Of a stretch of DNA of 64,000 nt, positions 55,247-64,000 are shown one piece after another (the stretch's first letter is position 1; each line of letters begins with the position of its first letter). The DNA lies in the NCBI GenBank assembly GCA_028284345.1, contig JANQRY010000010.1, positions 62,001 to 126,000 of the forward strand, read 5' to 3'. The notes beneath the pieces were generated by a model, which was not told the origin of the DNA, searched no databases, and was given only the letters and a program-made list of their open reading frames with translations. Source of the stretch: Hyphococcus sp. GTDB lineage: Bacteria; Pseudomonadota; Alphaproteobacteria; Caulobacterales; Parvularculaceae. The position numbers and the translations under genes are program-made.

Positions 55247-55989
55247 GAAGGTTCGCGATCATGCTCGCCGCCTTGCTATGCGTCGGAACGGCGCGGGGCG
55301 CGGACATCGCCGTCGCGCTCACCGACGATCGCGTCGAGGTCGACGCCGATTTCTCCGGCGCGGACCTCACCCTGTTCGGCGCCGTCACAGGAGTGGAAGA
55401 CGACGCCGACGCCTTTGACATTATCGCCGTCATCACCGGACCGAGCGGGGACTTCAATGTGCGCCCGCTGGAGCAGCGCGGCATTATCTGGCTGCCCGGC
55501 GACCCCGCGATCATAAAAGACGCCCCGCGCTTTTACGCCAGCAGCGCAACCCGGCCGATCAACGACATCGCGCCCCTGCCCGATCAGGCGCAATTCGAAC
55601 TTGGGGTCGACAATATCGCCGCCGTTGATCTTTATGCGGATGGCGACGCCGCCCACCCCTTTAACGCCGCGTTTCTCGACGCCCAGGAAACAGACGGACA
55701 CTATCAAGATCGCGTCGGCGGCGTTTCGTTCGTCAAGGGCGCGCTGTTCACGATCAGCGCCGCCCTGCCGGCGAGCACGCCAGTGGGCGACTATGCCGTC
55801 GCCGTCTATCTTTATCGCGACGGCGTCATGATCGACAGCGACACAGCCGAATTGCGGGTCAACAAGGTCGGGCTGGAACGGCGGATTTACGACCTCGCCC
55901 ACCAGCGTCCCGTGCTCTATGGTCTCCTCTGCGTCGCCGTGTCGCTGTTGGCGGGGTGGATTGCGGGGCTTGCGTTTCGCAAATCATAA
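55243..55989 (+). CDS. TIGR02186-family membrane-anchored protein
   Basis: The protein is 248 aa with a signal peptide (MLAALLCVGTARGAD), a periplasmic beta-rich domain (VALTDDRVEVDADFSGADLTLFGAVTG, RGIIWLPGDPAIIKDAPRFYA) and a single C-terminal membrane anchor (LLCVAVSLLAGWIAGLAF). It overlaps the TauE gene by 4 bp. The TauE-TIGR02186 pairing recurs in alphaproteobacteria; a role as accessory or partner of the exporter is inferred. Confidence 0.82.
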   Translation: MRRFAIMLAALLCVGTARGADIAVALTDDRVEVDADFSGADLTLFGAVTGVEDDADAFDIIAVITGPSGDFNVRPLEQRGIIWLPGDPAIIKDAPRFYASSATRPINDIAPLPDQAQFELGVDNIAAVDLYADGDAAHPFNAAFLDAQETDGHYQDRVGGVSFVKGALFTISAALPASTPVGDYAVAVYLYRDGVMIDSDTAELRVNKVGLERRIYDLAHQRPVLYGLLCVAVSLLAGWIAGLAFRKS

Positions 55990-56028
55990 GAGGTTGCGTT
56001 TCATTCGCTTTTTCCAAGGGAGATCGTC

Positions 56029-56508
56029 ATGAGCGAAGCAGGCAACGACATCCGAACCGGGCAATCCGGCCTACCCCAGGCGGCCGCGGTGCTCGCCTAT
56101 GCCGGCGCGCTTCCCCCCATTGTCGCCGCGCTCCTGATCTGGTTGCGCCCGGCCGATCTCGGCGCCGGCGCCACGCAGCTGATGCTCGTTTACGGCGGCG
56201 CGCTCATCGTCTTTTTCGGCGGCGTCCGCTGGGGCGTCGCGGTCTTGCGTCCCGGCGGGCCCAGTTTCTTCAGCCTGCTCGGCGGCGTCGTTCCGCTGCT
56301 GATGGCGTTTCCGGTGTTTCTGCTCGACGACGTCTTCACGCGCTTTCTCATCGTCATCATCGCCCTGCCCCTTCTCCTGTGGGACGATTTGCGCGCCACG
56401 CGGCGCGGATCGGGCGCGCCGGACTGGTATCTCGGCGTGCGCACGCCGCTCACCATTTTGATGAGTATTTCGTTTCTGCTGGCGTTTTTAAAAACGCTCG
56501 CCGCGTGA
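56029..56508 (+). CDS. DUF3429-family membrane protein
   Basis: The protein is 159 aa from an ATG with AAGGGAG upstream. There are four to five hydrophobic segments (AAAVLAYAGALPPIVAALLIW, LMLVYGGALIVFFGGVRWG, FSLLGGVVPLLMAFPVFLL, FLIVIIALPLLLWDDL, LTILMSISFLLAFL). The FFGGVRWG and DWYLGVRTPLTILMSISFL motifs match DUF3429 proteins of unknown function. Confidence 0.83.
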   Translation: MSEAGNDIRTGQSGLPQAAAVLAYAGALPPIVAALLIWLRPADLGAGATQLMLVYGGALIVFFGGVRWGVAVLRPGGPSFFSLLGGVVPLLMAFPVFLLDDVFTRFLIVIIALPLLLWDDLRATRRGSGAPDWYLGVRTPLTILMSISFLLAFLKTLAA

Positions 56509-56524
56509 TTGACCGCGCGCGCCC

Positions 56525-57460
56525 GTGACGCAGGAAGCCCTTGACGGGCTGACGATTACGCTCGACCCGACGGCGCAGCGCCTTCTCGCCGGCGCCATCA
56601 TGATCATGATGTTCGCCATCGCGCTGGGGCTGAAACCGGACCACTTCCGTTTTCTGAAGCGCGCGCCGAAATTTTTCTTTGGCGGCCTCGCGGCGCAGAT
56701 CATCGCTTTACCCGCCGTCACTCTTGCGCTGGCGTCGGTCATGAACCCGGCGCCGTCCGTCGCGCTCGGCATGATCGTCGTCGCCGCCTGCCCCGGCGGC
56801 AATGTCTCAAACTTCATGAGCTGGGCCGCCCGCGGCGACGTCGCCTACTCCGTATCGCTTACCGCCGGGTCGAGCGTGATCGCCGCCCTTTGGACGCCGG
56901 CGGCGATCCTCTTCTGGTCGGGACTTTATCCGCCCACGGCGGATCTGTTAGACGCCATCGCATTCAGCCGCGCAGCATTTGTGACGCAAACGACGCTGAT
57001 GCTCGCCGCCCCCCTCGCCGCCGGCATGGCCGCGGCGCACTGGCGTCCGGCGCTGGCCGACCGGCTGCGCAAACCGCTGGCGCTCTTCGGCGCCGGCGTC
57101 CTCGCCTGGGTGATCATCGCCGGGACAATTGATTTCCTGCCTGTCCTGTTGCCGGCCTGGGCGCTCATTCTGATCCCGGTCGCCTTGCACAATGCGCTCG
57201 CCTTTGCGACCGGCGCATTGTCCGGCCGGCTGCTCGGCGCCGCGCCGGACCGGCGACGCGCCTTGACGTTCGAGGTCGGCATTCAGAACGCCGGCCTCGC
57301 CGTCGTCTTGCTGCTGGCGCAGATGCAGGGGATCGGCGGCGCGGCCGCCATCGCCGCCGTCTGGGGCGTCTGGCACTTTCTCTCCGGCGGCCTCATGATT
57401 TTGCTGTTCCGAATGATCGACCAGCGAAAGGCGACGGCGCGCATAGCGCAGGACATCTAG
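56525..57460 (+). CDS. Bile acid:sodium symporter-family (BASS) transporter
   Basis: The protein is 311 aa from GTG 56525, 16 bp after DUF3429. About nine to ten helices are visible, with the BASS signatures PAVTLALASVMNPAPSVALGMIVVAACPGGNVSNFMSWAARGDVAYSVSLTAGSSVIA and FEVGIQNAGLAVVLLLAQ. The ACPGGNVSN segment includes the sodium/substrate site. These secondary transporters carry bile acids or other organic anions; the substrate is unknown. Confidence 0.87.
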   Translation: MTQEALDGLTITLDPTAQRLLAGAIMIMMFAIALGLKPDHFRFLKRAPKFFFGGLAAQIIALPAVTLALASVMNPAPSVALGMIVVAACPGGNVSNFMSWAARGDVAYSVSLTAGSSVIAALWTPAAILFWSGLYPPTADLLDAIAFSRAAFVTQTTLMLAAPLAAGMAAAHWRPALADRLRKPLALFGAGVLAWVIIAGTIDFLPVLLPAWALILIPVALHNALAFATGALSGRLLGAAPDRRRALTFEVGIQNAGLAVVLLLAQMQGIGGAAAIAAVWGVWHFLSGGLMILLFRMIDQRKATARIAQDI

Positions 57461-58386
57461 TAGATGCGGCAATCCTCGCCGCAATCGGAGAGATAGGCGT
57501 AAATCCGCGCCGGGAACGCCGCTTCGGCGGCAAGGCTGAACGACGCGAGCGCGATGATCGCCGGCGCCAGCAGCAGCGCCAGAAACGCAAACAAGATGAA
57601 GGCGGCCGGGCCGACCACGCCAAAGCCGGCGACGGCCAGCAATCCGATGACGATGGCGGCGGGAATGAAGAACAGAATGAACAGGATGAAAATGACGCCC
57701 TGAAGAATGGAAATGAACAACGCACCGGAAATGAGCAGCCGCCAGAAATTCCCCCTTGTCATGGCCCAGGCGTCGCCGAAGGAAATCCGGTTTTCCACCG
57801 CAGCGATCGGCAGCACCGGCAACAGCCGCAAGACAATCCAGAGCCAGATCAGGAAAATCCAGATCGCAAGGAGCGCGCCCGGCGCAATGATCAATGCTTT
57901 GGCCTGCCCATCGACGACATCCGAGGCGACCGCCGTCAAACCGACGGCGCCGGCGACGAGGGCCGCCATGATCACCGCGGCGAATGCAATGATGATCCCG
58001 TAGAGAAACTGCGTCACGAAGAAACGCAATTCACGCGGGCCCAGAGCAAAATAAAAGGGCAGCGTCGGCGGTTCGAAATAGGCAAATGTCGACGCCCGTA
58101 TCACCGCCACGTAGACGCACGACAAAATCAGCATCGCGACCAGCGGCATGATCGTCCACAGCGCGATATAGCCGGCGAGAAACCCGCCATTCTCGAACGC
58201 CGTTTCAAGTGCGTCCTCCGGATCGGATGCCGTGAAATCAACTCCGCCCGCCAGCAAGGCGAACGAACCGCCATAGAGCAGAAGAACGATCAGGATCGGC
58301 AGCCAGGCGATGCGGATCACCATGCCGATCCGTTCGAACCCAAACAGCACCGCCTCAAGCGGCGGGCGCATAATCGGCGTTTTCAT
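57457..58386 (-). CDS. Polytopic membrane protein, function unknown
   Basis: The protein is 309 aa from ATG 58386; the frame is open to 58563 but without support. Six or more long hydrophobic segments: IRIAWLPILIVLLLYGGSFALLAG, GYIALWTIMPLVAMLILSCVYVAVI, FLYGIIIAFAAVIMAALVAGAVGL, LIIAPGALLAIWIFLIWLWIVL, LLISGALFISILQGVIFILFILFFIPAAIVIGLL and a Phe/Leu-rich end. It overlaps the BASS stop by 4 bp (CTAG), convergent. The helix pattern and central LRLLPVLPIAAVENRISFGDAWAMTRGNFWRLL resemble DUF-type glycerophosphodiester-phosphodiesterase membrane domains, but I am not certain. Confidence 0.65.
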   Translation of the reverse strand: MKTPIMRPPLEAVLFGFERIGMVIRIAWLPILIVLLLYGGSFALLAGGVDFTASDPEDALETAFENGGFLAGYIALWTIMPLVAMLILSCVYVAVIRASTFAYFEPPTLPFYFALGPRELRFFVTQFLYGIIIAFAAVIMAALVAGAVGLTAVASDVVDGQAKALIIAPGALLAIWIFLIWLWIVLRLLPVLPIAAVENRISFGDAWAMTRGNFWRLLISGALFISILQGVIFILFILFFIPAAIVIGLLAVAGFGVVGPAAFILFAFLALLLAPAIIALASFSLAAEAAFPARIYAYLSDCGEDCRIY

Positions 58387-58780
58387 GATGTGTGACCCCG
58401 CCCAAATCTTCCCCAAGGCGAAATCAAAAGACGCCGCCGACGGCTTGTCAACGCGCCTCGGAAAAGCCGCCATAAACAGGAGATTATCGCGCGGCGCCGC
58501 AGCCGCACAGGACGCGCGCCGGCGACAAATGCGCAACGCCGTTTCGGCCCCGCGGAGGAACAACGACCTCGTCTATTATCGTTTCTTCGATGCAACCATG
58601 AACGGTTGTCTTGCGCGCCGTGAACGGAAGGTCATTTTGTGCGCGTCTTTATGGATACGTCCGGCGCCACCCGCGCGCAGCGCTTGAGAAAGCGCAGTTC
58701 AGGTGTTTCCATCGCCTTGTTCCGGCGCGCAAAGGTCTTTAGAAATCGGCGCAAAACAATAAGGAAACGCTGAAAGCGCC
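58387..58780. other. Intergenic region before the carboxylase genes
   Basis: The region is 394 bp with no gene I can support. It contains a small dyad CAACC-N6-GGTTG (58593-58608) and likely holds the promoters of the divergent membrane-protein gene and the carboxylase operon. Nothing else stands out. Confidence 0.4.
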
Positions 58781-60385
58781 ATGCCGGTTATCGACTCCAA
58801 AATTGACACGCGTTCGGACGGCTTCGCCGCCAACAAGGCGGCCATGGAAAAGGCCGTAGCGGAGATGCGCGCCCGCGCCGACATTATCGCGGCGGGCGGC
58901 GGCGAGCGATATAATGAGCGCCACAAGAAACGCGGCAAGCTGCTCGTGCGCGAACGCATCGCGCGCCTTCTTGATCCGGGCGCCCCGTTTCTGGAAATCG
59001 GTCAGTTCGCGGCCTGGGACATGTATTCGGGTGACGTCCATGCGGCGGGAATCGTTTCGGGGATCGGGCGCATCGCCGGCGTTGAATGCGCCATCGTCGC
59101 CAACGACCCGACCGTCAAAGGGGGCACCTATCACCCGATGACGGTGAAAAAACACCTGCGCATGCAGGAGATCGCCCTCGAAAACCGGCTGCCTTGCGTT
59201 TATCTCGTTGAATCCGGCGGCGCCTTCCTGCCCATGCAAGATGAAGTCTTTCCTGATAAGGACGATTTCGGCCGCATCTTTTTCAACCAGGCGCAGATGT
59301 CGTCCAGGGCCATCCCGCAAATCGCCGTCGTGCACGGCAGTTGCACGGCGGGCGGCGCCTATGTGCCGGCGATGTCCGACGAAGCGGTCATCGTCAAGAA
59401 ACAGGGCACGATCTTCCTCGGCGGCCCGCCCCTCGTCAAAGCCGCGACCGGCGAGGTTGTGTCGGCCGAAGACCTTGGCGGCGGCGACACCCATACGCGC
59501 ATCTCCGGCGTCGCCGATCATCTGGCCGAAGACGACGACCACGCCCTGGGGCTCGCGCGCCGGATTGTTTCCAGACTGAACTGGGAGAAACTCGGCAAGG
59601 TGACGACGACAGAACCGACGCCGCCCGCCTATGACGGGGAAGAGCTATACGGCGTCGTCGAAACCGACGGGCGCAAGCCTTACGACGCGCGGGAAATTAT
59701 CGCGCGCATCATTGACGGGTCCGACTTCGACGAGTTCAAACCGCTTTACGGATCGACGCTTGTTACGGGCTTTGCGCGGCTCTACGGCTTTCCCGTCGGC
59801 ATTCTCGCCAATAACGGCATCCTGTTTTCCGAAAGCGCCAAGAAAGGCGCGCATTTCATTGAGCTTTGCTGTCAGCGAAAAATCCCGCTGGTCTTTCTGC
59901 AAAACATCACCGGCTTCATGGTCGGGCGCGCCGCGGAAGAAGGCGGCATCGCCAAGGACGGGGCCAAACTCGTCACCGCCGTCGCCACGGCCGGCGTGTC
60001 GAAATTTACCGTCGTTGTCGGCGGCTCCTACGGCGCGGGCAATTACGGCATGTGCGGGCGCGCCTATGGCCCCCGCTTCATGTTCATGTGGCCCAATGCG
60101 CGCATCTCCGTCATGGGCGGCGAACAGGCGGCGAGCGTCCTCGCCACCGTCAAACGCGACGGCCTGAAACAAGGCGAGAACTGGTCGGCGGACGAAGAAG
60201 AAGCATTCAAAAACGACGTGCGCGCCAATTACGAAAAACAGGGCTCGCCCTATTACTCGTCGGCCCGGCTCTGGGATGACGGCGTTATCGACCCGGCGCA
60301 GACGCGCGACGTACTGGGTCTCTGCCTGTCCGCCTCGCTGAACGCGCCCGTCGAGGCGACGCGCTTTGGCGTATTCCGGATGTAG
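58781..60385 (+). CDS. mccB: Methylcrotonyl-CoA carboxylase, carboxyltransferase (beta) subunit
   Basis: The protein is 534 aa: [112 protein letters not shown], and [12 protein letters not shown]. These match MCC beta (LiuB-type) more than propionyl-CoA carboxylase. It transfers CO2 from biotin to 3-methylcrotonyl-CoA in leucine degradation. It is followed 40 bp later by the biotin-carrying alpha subunit. Confidence 0.9.
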   Translation: MPVIDSKIDTRSDGFAANKAAMEKAVAEMRARADIIAAGGGERYNERHKKRGKLLVRERIARLLDPGAPFLEIGQFAAWDMYSGDVHAAGIVSGIGRIAGVECAIVANDPTVKGGTYHPMTVKKHLRMQEIALENRLPCVYLVESGGAFLPMQDEVFPDKDDFGRIFFNQAQMSSRAIPQIAVVHGSCTAGGAYVPAMSDEAVIVKKQGTIFLGGPPLVKAATGEVVSAEDLGGGDTHTRISGVADHLAEDDDHALGLARRIVSRLNWEKLGKVTTTEPTPPAYDGEELYGVVETDGRKPYDAREIIARIIDGSDFDEFKPLYGSTLVTGFARLYGFPVGILANNGILFSESAKKGAHFIELCCQRKIPLVFLQNITGFMVGRAAEEGGIAKDGAKLVTAVATAGVSKFTVVVGGSYGAGNYGMCGRAYGPRFMFMWPNARISVMGGEQAASVLATVKRDGLKQGENWSADEEEAFKNDVRANYEKQGSPYYSSARLWDDGVIDPAQTRDVLGLCLSASLNAPVEATRFGVFRM

Positions 60386-60425
60386 CGCCCGCCATGTCGC
60401 TTTCGACCCTGGGGACTGATCGCTG

Positions 60426-62435
60426 ATGTTCAAGAAAATCCTCATCGCCAATCGCGGAGAAATCGCCGTTCGGGTGGCGCAAACAGCGCGAAAGATGGGC
60501 GTTAAAACGGTTGCGGTCTATTCCGAGGCCGACGCCTCGGCGCCCCATGTGAAAGCGTGCGACGAGGCGGTGCTGATCGGCCCGGCGGCGGCGGCGGAAA
60601 GCTATCTGCGCGCCGAAAAAATTATCGACGCCTGCAACCGCACGGGCGCTGAAGCGGTCCATCCGGGATACGGGTTTCTGTCCGAAAACGCGGAGTTCGC
60701 CGACGCCCTCGACAAGGCCGGGATTGTTTTCATCGGCCCGACGGCTAAAACCATCCGCGCCATGGGATCAAAATCCGCCGCCAAGGACCTCATGGAAGCG
60801 GCCGGCGTGCCGACGACGCCCGGTTATCAGGGCGAGGATCAGTCCGTCAAAACGTTCAAAAGAGAAGCCGCGCGCATCGGCTATCCGGTGCTACTCAAAG
60901 CGACCGCCGGCGGCGGCGGCAAGGGCATGCGCATGGTCGAGCGCGAGGACGACCTCGAAGACGCGCTGAAATCGGCGCAACGGGAAGCAAAGTCCGCCTT
61001 CGGCGACGATCGCTTCCTGATCGAGAAATATATCGCCCGCGCACGCCATGTGGAAGTCCAGATCTTCGGCGACGGCGCCGGCAATGTGGTTCACCTGTTC
61101 GAACGAGACTGCTCCGTACAGAGACGGCACCAGAAGGTGATTGAAGAAGCGCCGGCGCCGGCTATGCCTGCGAAAATCCGTAAAAAGCTTCTGCAAGCAG
61201 GCGTCGATGCGGGCAAAGCGGTCGACTATCGCGGCGCCGGCACGGTCGAGTTCCTCTATGATGGCGGCGACAATGTCTATTTCATGGAGATGAACACCCG
61301 CCTTCAGGTCGAGCATCCCGTATCGGAAATGATCACCGGGCTCGACTTCGTTGAGTGGCAGTTGCGCATCGCCGCCGGCGAGGGACTGCCGCTCCCGCAG
61401 GAAGAGATTAAGGAAAACGGCTGGGCGTTCGAAGCGCGGCTCTATGCGGAAAACCCTGCGCAGAATTTCGCGCCGTCGATCGGAACGCTGACGACGCTGC
61501 GCCTTCCCGAAGCAGGCGCCCGCATCGATTCCGGCGTCGCCGAGGGGCAGGATATCACGCCCTATTACGATCCGATGATCGCGAAAATCATCACCCACGG
61601 CGCGACCCGCGACGCCGCCCTCGCCCAACTGCGCGCAGCGCTCAGCGAAACGCGCGTCGCCGGCCTCGAAACCAACGCCGCATTCCTCCACGCCATTGCC
61701 AGTCATGACACCTTTATCAAGGGCGATGTTTCAACGCGGCTTATCGACGACCATGCGGACGCGCTACATGGAAAAGAGCCCGCAGGGCTAAAAGTCTGGG
61801 CCGCGGCGCTGATCGAGCTGCACACCCGCGCGCGCAAGGGCGGACGCGATCCGTGGGACGCGGCCGTCGGCTTCAGGCTGAACCGCCCGCCGCGCGCGGT
61901 TTACTGGATCACGCTCAACGACAAGCCGGCCCTGGCGACGCTCCATGGGGAGAACGACCATATCGCCGTCGCCATCGAACCCAACGCCGGGGCCGCGGCG
62001 CGACGCGCGGGCGACGAATCAAACGCGAACGTGGAGTTTTCATTCCGGAGCGAGGCCCTCGGCGACGGCGCTTATGCGTTGCGCGTCAACGACGAACAGA
62101 TCGTCGCCCATGTAGCGCGCCATCTCAGTGGGTTGCGCGTATGGATCGGCGCCGCGCACTGGGACGTCGCTCTGCCCGATCCGCTCGCTGGCGTATCGGC
62201 CCATCATTCCAGCGAAGGCACGCTGACCGCGCCGATGCCCGGCGTCGTCACCATCTTGTCAGCAAAGCCCGGCGACGCGGTCGACGCCGGCGCGCCGCTC
62301 CTCATCATGGAAGCGATGAAAATGGAACACGCCGTCAAAGCGCCCTTTGACGGCGTGATCAAGGCGTACAAATTCAAACCCGGCGACCAGGTCAAGGACG
62401 GCGACCTGCTCGTCGAATTTGAAGAGACCGTTTAG
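60426..62435 (+). CDS. mccA: Methylcrotonyl-CoA carboxylase, biotin carboxylase/carrier (alpha) subunit
   Basis: The protein is 669 aa. Biotin carboxylase domain: MFKKILIANRGEIAVRVAQTARKMGVKTVAVYSEADASAPHV, LLKATAGGGGKGMRM, MNTRLQVEHPVSEMITGLDFVEWQLRIAAGEGLPL. The BCCP domain at the end has the biotinyl lysine in EAMKMEH. It carboxylates its covalent biotin with ATP and bicarbonate, then delivers CO2 to the beta subunit. It is convergent with the next gene over 4 bp (TTAG). Other leucine-degradation genes are not in the window. Confidence 0.9.
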   Translation: MFKKILIANRGEIAVRVAQTARKMGVKTVAVYSEADASAPHVKACDEAVLIGPAAAAESYLRAEKIIDACNRTGAEAVHPGYGFLSENAEFADALDKAGIVFIGPTAKTIRAMGSKSAAKDLMEAAGVPTTPGYQGEDQSVKTFKREAARIGYPVLLKATAGGGGKGMRMVEREDDLEDALKSAQREAKSAFGDDRFLIEKYIARARHVEVQIFGDGAGNVVHLFERDCSVQRRHQKVIEEAPAPAMPAKIRKKLLQAGVDAGKAVDYRGAGTVEFLYDGGDNVYFMEMNTRLQVEHPVSEMITGLDFVEWQLRIAAGEGLPLPQEEIKENGWAFEARLYAENPAQNFAPSIGTLTTLRLPEAGARIDSGVAEGQDITPYYDPMIAKIITHGATRDAALAQLRAALSETRVAGLETNAAFLHAIASHDTFIKGDVSTRLIDDHADALHGKEPAGLKVWAAALIELHTRARKGGRDPWDAAVGFRLNRPPRAVYWITLNDKPALATLHGENDHIAVAIEPNAGAAARRAGDESNANVEFSFRSEALGDGAYALRVNDEQIVAHVARHLSGLRVWIGAAHWDVALPDPLAGVSAHHSSEGTLTAPMPGVVTILSAKPGDAVDAGAPLLIMEAMKMEHAVKAPFDGVIKAYKFKPGDQVKDGDLLVEFEETV

Positions 62436-63388
62436 GCGGCCTTTGCGCCCGCCGCGCCGAGCGCATCGGCGATCTTTTCGATGTGACGCACATCGGTGCC
62501 GCAGCATCCGCCAAAAATCGTCAGCGTCGGCAATAAGCGCCGCAATGCCGCATAGTCCTCGCCAAGCTGATCGGGATCGCCATCGTCAAGGGTTTCGGCG
62601 GCGTCGAGTTCCGCATGGGAACATGTGGACGCATTGGCGCGAATGGCGCGCAACCGCGAAAGCCACGGACCGCGCTCGCGCAGCACATGCTCAAAATGCG
62701 TTGGATGGGCGCAGTTGATCATATAATAGGCCGGCGCCTTCCTCGCTTCGAAATCCGTTTCCATGACAGCCTCGCCGAGCGGCTGGCCCGTGGGCAGCCG
62801 GCCGTCGGTTTCGACCGTGAACGATACGACCGCCGGCATGTCCGCGCGGGCGGCCGCATTTACGAACCCGATCGCTTCAGGCGCGTTGGTCATGGTCATC
62901 GCCGTCACAAGATCGGCGGCGGTGTCGGCGAAAACGCCGACCTGCCAGGCGTGATAGGTTTCCGCGTCGTCAATGGTCATCAGGTCGCCCGGATCGTAGC
63001 CGTCGCCGCGCGGACCGACATTGCCGGAAATGACAAACGGTTTGTCGAGGCGGACGGCGTTTGAAACCTCCGACAGGAATTCAACGGCGTCGCGATTCGC
63101 CCCCGCCAGCGCGTCCGGCGTGTATCCGATCTTCGCGCCCCAGTCGGGGCTCGCCCGCCAGGTCGGCGTCTCAAAGACAACGCCGCGATTGTGCCGGCGC
63201 GCCGCCTCGGCATGCGCGCGATAGAAATCGAACATCGCCTTACGCCCGATCTCGTCGCGAAGAAGCACGATGGACGCAAATTCCGGCAGGTCGAAACCCT
63301 TGTTGAAAATGAGGTCGGTCTCAAGGCCGCTGTCGGTCAGGAACAGATCGCGGCCCAGCTGCGGCAGGTTTTTTCTATAGCGCGCCAT
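62432..63388 (-). CDS. Homocysteine S-methyltransferase-family protein
   Basis: The protein is 318 aa from ATG 63388 (AAGGAGA upstream). The frame is open to 63472 but unsupported. MARYRKNLPQLGRDLFLTDSGLETDLIFNKGFDLPEFASIVLL starts the Pfam S-methyl_trans barrel. NCAHPTHFEHVL carries one zinc-ligand Cys and FGGCCGTDVRHIEKIADAL the two C-terminal zinc Cys, so the site is intact. Members such as MmuM transfer a methyl group from S-methylmethionine to homocysteine; the donor here is unproven. Confidence 0.85.
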   Translation of the reverse strand: MARYRKNLPQLGRDLFLTDSGLETDLIFNKGFDLPEFASIVLLRDEIGRKAMFDFYRAHAEAARRHNRGVVFETPTWRASPDWGAKIGYTPDALAGANRDAVEFLSEVSNAVRLDKPFVISGNVGPRGDGYDPGDLMTIDDAETYHAWQVGVFADTAADLVTAMTMTNAPEAIGFVNAAARADMPAVVSFTVETDGRLPTGQPLGEAVMETDFEARKAPAYYMINCAHPTHFEHVLRERGPWLSRLRAIRANASTCSHAELDAAETLDDGDPDQLGEDYAALRRLLPTLTIFGGCCGTDVRHIEKIADALGAAGAKAA

Positions 63389-63504
63389 GGGGGTCTCCTT
63401 TGCATTGGGCGGCAGGAGATAGGCGCGCGCGGGCAAGGCTTTTACCGCCCAATGGCGCCCCGCGCCCCTCACTTTGGTCAGGGGCGCGGGACGCGCCGGT
63501 CCGG

Positions 63505-64000
63505 TCAGAGACGGTCCGGATAAACGGGCTGAATATCGACCGGCAGGTCGGTTAGCGAGGCGATCACGGCCTCGGCATTGGCGTCGAGCCTCGCGTATTT
63601 GTCGAGGAATGCTTTCGCCGCATCATAATCGCCGTCGCCCTGCACGATCACGACGTCGCGGGTGAGATCGGAAATCGCCTGTTCAAGCGCGGCGAAATCG
63701 AGCCGGAATTTCTGTTCCGCGTCGTCCCATGCAAACGCGCCGACTTCCTTGAAATAGGAATACTGGAAAGCCGCGCCCTTGCCATGGGCTGCGTTTGTGC
63801 CAAAGCGCATGGCGCGGAAGAGACCGACGAAATAAGTGGCGAGGAAATTCTCCTTCTCCGCTGCGGGCATGTCGCCGCGCTCCATCATGAAGAGGACGTT
63901 GTAGGCGCCCATGACATCCGCCTTGCCTTCCTCAACGCCCGTATAAAGCTCCTTGAGTTCGGCGCTGACGGTCGTTTCCGCGCCGTCTTTGACGATCGTG
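63505..64000 (-). CDS. Peptidase M49-type protein, C-terminal part (cut by window edge)
   Basis: The window holds the last 164 residues of a minus-strand gene that continues past 64000. The 5' end in the window reads TIVKDGAETTVSAELKELYTG, then VEEGKADVMGAYNVLFMM, the EExxAD/E zinc-ligand segment of the M49 dipeptidyl-peptidase III family, followed by FRAMRFGTNAAHGKGAAFQYSYFKEVGAF. The HELLGH segment would lie outside. Bacterial M49 proteins are often also annotated as Nudix-linked Zn-dependent hydrolases. Cytoplasmic or secreted status cannot be judged from this part. Confidence 0.75.
   Translation of the reverse strand, partial: TIVKDGAETTVSAELKELYTGVEEGKADVMGAYNVLFMMERGDMPAAEKENFLATYFVGLFRAMRFGTNAAHGKGAAFQYSYFKEVGAFAWDDAEQKFRLDFAALEQAISDLTRDVVIVQGDGDYDAAKAFLDKYARLDANAEAVIASLTDLPVDIQPVYPDRL

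Overview
The window is high-GC chromosomal DNA (about 60-65% GC by eye) from an alphaproteobacterium, most likely a marine Hyphomonadaceae or Parvularculaceae-type organism. The main evidence is lineage-typical gene sets: an ArsR/methyltransferase fusion in front of metF, an MlaA-MlaC pair, a PodJ-like polarity protein, a candidate NadQ-type NAD regulator near nadABC, imperfect GTTC-N7-GTTC SOS boxes before recA, a large TonB-dependent receptor and a SleB-type cell wall hydrolase. The genus is inference; nothing in the window fixes it. The content is almost entirely core genome. I found no prophage, insertion sequence, CRISPR array, rRNA or convincing tRNA.

Layout. 1-6200: start of metF with its ArsR-type regulator and a perfect 20-bp operator-like palindrome, mlaA-mlaC (lipid asymmetry), and a TonB receptor with a TTG start. 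6200-18700: rpsD, a small membrane protein, trmJ plus a queuosine-precursor transporter, icd-recQ, a head-GIN (DUF2807) protein, a K+ channel with a degenerate cyclic-nucleotide domain, alaS, a VOC protein and recA. 18700-27550: an AsmA-like protein, a glycine-rich membrane protein, an HD phosphohydrolase, a PTP-like phosphatase, the NadQ-like regulator, a LuxR-type regulator facing an unrecognised protein, and an AHSA1/ArsR pair behind two matching dyads. 27600-31290: nadA-nadB-nadC with a promoter and operator-like dyad that fit the nearby NadQ candidate.

31290-44800: SleB hydrolase, ppdK, an unrecognised five-helix membrane protein, an EF-hand protein, then a long minus-strand group in which glyQ and glyS are separated by YtoQ, DUF1761, mtgA and an ABM-like gene. 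It ends with a TPR-like protein and an exported His/Arg/Asp nonapeptide-repeat protein. 45000-47300: a solitary dcm-type methyltransferase with vsr, a small unknown ORF and a GNAT enzyme. 47300-58400: DUF885 lipoprotein, DmdC-type acyl-CoA dehydrogenase, PodJ-like protein, TauE/TIGR02186 pair, DUF3429, a BASS transporter and a polytopic membrane protein. 58780-64000: methylcrotonyl-CoA carboxylase beta and alpha subunits (leucine catabolism), a homocysteine methyltransferase-family protein and the C-terminus of an M49-type peptidase.

The strongest leads for new biology are the nonapeptide-repeat protein, the LuxR/unknown-protein pair with its dyad, the five-helix membrane protein next to ppdK, the restriction-enzyme-free dcm/vsr island, the base-composition mosaic inside glyS, and the predicted SahR-like and NadQ-like operator circuits. 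All functional calls come from reading motifs without database searches.
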